A stretch of DNA of 5,826 nt from CAZCBJ01 sp964496705 (GTDB lineage Bacteria > Chloroflexota > Anaerolineae > Anaerolineales > Anaerolineaceae). A program made the translations under genes and the position numbers. The notes under the pieces were generated by a model. It was given only the letters and a program-made list of their open reading frames with translations. It had not been told where the DNA came from and did no database searches. Shown here in pieces: positions 4,718 through 5,826 of this stretch. The DNA lies in contig CAZCBJ010000234.1 of assembly GCA_964496705.1 (NCBI GenBank), positions 1-5,826 of the forward strand. Reading direction: 5' to 3'. Each line of letters opens with the position of its first letter. Position 1 is the first letter of the stretch.

Positions 4718-5380
4718 ATGAAAAGAGCAACAGGATTGCTGACAAAAATATTTGTCCTGGTATTATCAGCGGTAATCCTGGTTACAGGAGTTTCAGCCTG
4801 TGGAAAAACTGCTTCCACAGCAACTGCTGGCGGCACATATAAGTTAGTTCATAATCTACCGGACCTCGAATATATTATCCCCTGGGATACCATCTCGGCC
4901 CGGTGTCCCGATATGAACGACTATACGAAATACCAAAAAGCGGAAGCTTATATGGGCCGGGGAAATGCTGGTGGTTTCATTGCTTTAGACAGTAATTCTC
5001 CGGCGATGTGGATGATTGCACGTGTGGTAAATAAACTGACGGAAGGAAACAGCGTTCGCAATATCAGTATCTTCATGTGGTATTTCGATACCCAAAAAGA
5101 GTTTGATGAGCATCTCGATACACTTCGCAAGCAGGGAATTTCCATTCAGGAGGATGGAAAATTTATAACCGCTATTGTGGAGAGAAAGACCCCCGTACAA
5201 ACTGCCCAACTGGTAGTTGCCGGAAATAGTATATTTGTTTCAATCGCTGAGGCTGCGTCTCCTGATGAGACACTTTTCTTCGGTAAAGAGGGTTTAATGG
5301 AACTGCTTCCGACCATCAAAAGCAAAATGTCTTTAATCGAAATAACTTCACTTCCATACCCGAAAATACCAAGGAAATAA
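4718..5380 (+). CDS. Predicted lipoprotein of unknown function
   Basis: The 220-residue protein begins with a clear lipoprotein signal peptide: a charged start MKRATGLLTK, a hydrophobic stretch IFVLVLSAVILVTG (residues 11-24), and the lipobox VSAC with C28 as the lipidated residue. After processing it should be anchored on the outer face of the cytoplasmic membrane. A short linker rich in Thr, Ala and Ser (residues 30-39) leads into a mature domain of about 180 residues with no motif that I recognise and no second membrane segment. Regions such as ISIFMWYFDTQKEFDEHLD (residues 117-135) and TAQLVVAGNSIFVSIAE (residues 162-178) look like alternating strands and helices of a compact folded domain. 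The start at 4718 is set by the signal peptide, although the ribosome site is weak. It stands alone, with no partner gene in the window, so a transport or sensing role cannot be inferred from its neighbours. Confidence 0.85.
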   Translation: MKRATGLLTKIFVLVLSAVILVTGVSACGKTASTATAGGTYKLVHNLPDLEYIIPWDTISARCPDMNDYTKYQKAEAYMGRGNAGGFIALDSNSPAMWMIARVVNKLTEGNSVRNISIFMWYFDTQKEFDEHLDTLRKQGISIQEDGKFITAIVERKTPVQTAQLVVAGNSIFVSIAEAASPDETLFFGKEGLMELLPTIKSKMSLIEITSLPYPKIPRK

Positions 5381-5488
5381 TCATAGTATTTAATATGAGC
5401 TGTCTGGGAAGAGAATAGAAACAATCACGAACTGCGTATCTCAGGTAAATCGGCCATGTGTTCGTTCATAAAACGGCCGGCTGTTCGG

Positions 5489-5538
5489 TCAAATTGGCCA
5501 CTCCGACAGGTGCGCCGCTGCCGGAGTGGCCAATTTGA
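5489..5538. repeat. Hairpin with perfect 17-bp arms
   Basis: TCAAATTGGCCACTCCG (5489-5505) is the exact reverse complement of CGGAGTGGCCAATTTGA (5522-5538). The 16-base centre can extend the stem by CAG/CTG after one mismatch, leaving an 8-base GC-rich loop. There is no T run next to it, so it is not a typical intrinsic terminator, although it lies 109 bp after the lipoprotein gene. The paired GGCCAATTTGA-like motifs recall repeated subterminal motifs I associate with some IS21-type elements, but no such transposase is present. A small non-autonomous mobile element or element end is a guess. Confidence 0.85.
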
Positions 5539-5540
5539 GC

Positions 5541-5612
5541 GAGTTAGGCAGCAGGTTAACAGGTTTTGAATTAAGACTCTTCGGCTTGAGGATAACCATC
5601 GTTCGACGCTTC
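5541..5612. repeat. Degenerate intergenic repeat, long copy
   Basis: It starts GAGTTAGGCA (5541-5550) and ends CGGCTTGAGGATAACC (5582-5597) then GACGCTTC (5605-5612). The same outer words and a recognisable middle occur at 2693-2732, in the same order and orientation but with about 30 bp less between them. This copy directly abuts the 17-bp-arm hairpin, which the other copy lacks. Confidence 0.45.
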
Positions 5613-5654
5613 AGGCCACATTTTCTGCGGTGTTTTTAAACCATTTTACTAATT

Positions 5655-5706
5655 GGGGAAATTTGTTATTTTCGATGTTTTCTACTGGAAAAGTTACCAG
5701 TTCCCC
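5655..5706. repeat. Nested weak inverted repeats
   Basis: GGGGAA (5655-5660) pairs with TTCCCC (5701-5706), and inside it ACTGG (5684-5688) pairs with CCAGT (5697-5701), sharing one base with the outer arm. The arms are short and the match may be chance. Confidence 0.25.
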
Positions 5707-5802
5707 TTATCGAGAGAAGTAAATCCCTAACCGGTTGATCTTTATTTTTTACCATTCACACCGCCAAGCTGATCTAGTACCTACTTAAGTTATTAAGCGT
5801 AA

Positions 5803-5820
5803 TATAATATAATGTTGACA
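5803..5820 (+). promoter_or_regulatory. Promoter-like sequence at the window edge
   Basis: Two overlapping TATAAT words (5803-5808 and 5808-5813) are followed by a consensus TTGACA at 5815-5820. TTGACA may be the -35 of a promoter whose -10 lies beyond the window, serving a gene to the right. This cannot be confirmed here. Confidence 0.3.
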
Positions 5821-5826
5821 TGAGAT

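Larger units (their letters stand above)
5381..5826. other. 446-bp gene-free end of the window
   Basis: No intact gene is visible on either strand. The stretch holds the perfect-armed hairpin at 5489-5538, a degenerate repeat at 5541-5612, nested inverted repeats around 5655-5706 and promoter-like AT-rich sequence at the right edge. A short minus-strand open frame at 5645-5571 reads KMWPEASNDGYPQAEES before a stop and looks protein-like, but at 24 codons with no start region it can be at most a remnant. Confidence 0.5.

Noticed and set aside
5146..5424. Minus-strand frame of 92 codons opposite the lipoprotein
   Set aside because: It is antisense to a gene with a clear signal peptide and lipobox and has no domain of its own.
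5481..5560. Integron attC-like site, because a hairpin is followed by GTTAGGC
   Set aside because: GTTAGGC fits the R' core, but no matching RYYYAAC core lies at the 5' side of the hairpin, the arms are perfect instead of carrying the usual extrahelical bases, and there is no integrase or cassette array.
1..5826. CRISPR arrays, tRNA or rRNA genes
   Set aside because: No regularly spaced short repeats, no cloverleaf with a TTCGAAT-type T loop and no rRNA-like conserved sequence were seen.

Overview
This 5.8 kb window looks like an accessory stretch of a low-to-medium GC Gram-positive chromosome, most likely a Firmicute of the clostridial type. The clues are purine-rich Shine-Dalgarno sites, one TTG start, AT-rich intergenic DNA with good -10 boxes, a short lipoprotein signal, and an IS1380-type transposase sitting among small one-off genes. 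No gene allows a genus call. The assignment is inference.

Layout from left to right. Positions 87-1767 are a probable IS1380-family insertion sequence with an intact 508-residue transposase (161-1687, +). Its outer ends are only tentatively placed. Positions 1798-1896 hold stacked inverted repeats, one of which resembles a terminator. A promoter near 1945-1973 drives a TTG-started Nudix hydrolase (2007-2501, +). The gap 2502-2814 holds the C-terminal remnant of an unidentified gene on the minus strand and a small inverted repeat. A HAD-superfamily hydrolase follows (2815-3552, +). A convergent two-gene toxin-antitoxin operon lies on the minus strand: a ribbon-helix-helix antitoxin (4218 to 3976) overlapping by 16 bp a MazF/PemK-type toxin (3991 to 3656). 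Its promoter has an extended -10 element covered by an imperfect palindrome, a likely autoregulatory operator. Upstream of it is a second remnant that matches the first over 66 bp at 59/66 identity. After an orphan terminator-like hairpin (4534-4573) comes a predicted lipoprotein of unknown function (4718-5380, +). The last 446 bp have no gene but carry a striking hairpin with perfect 17-bp arms (5489-5538) and a degenerate repeat related to sequence at 2693-2732.

The genes do not form one pathway. The toxin and antitoxin clearly work together. The Nudix and HAD proteins are single-gene metabolic or housecleaning hydrolases with unknown substrates, and the lipoprotein stands alone. The insertion sequence, toxin-antitoxin pair, broken gene tails and dispersed repeats are what one expects in a region that gains and loses DNA. 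I do not see convincing evidence of a wholly new multi-gene system. The points most worth checking are the 17-bp hairpin, the paired gene remnants, the toxin-antitoxin operator, the stacked structures at 1798-1896 and the altered HAD active-site motif.
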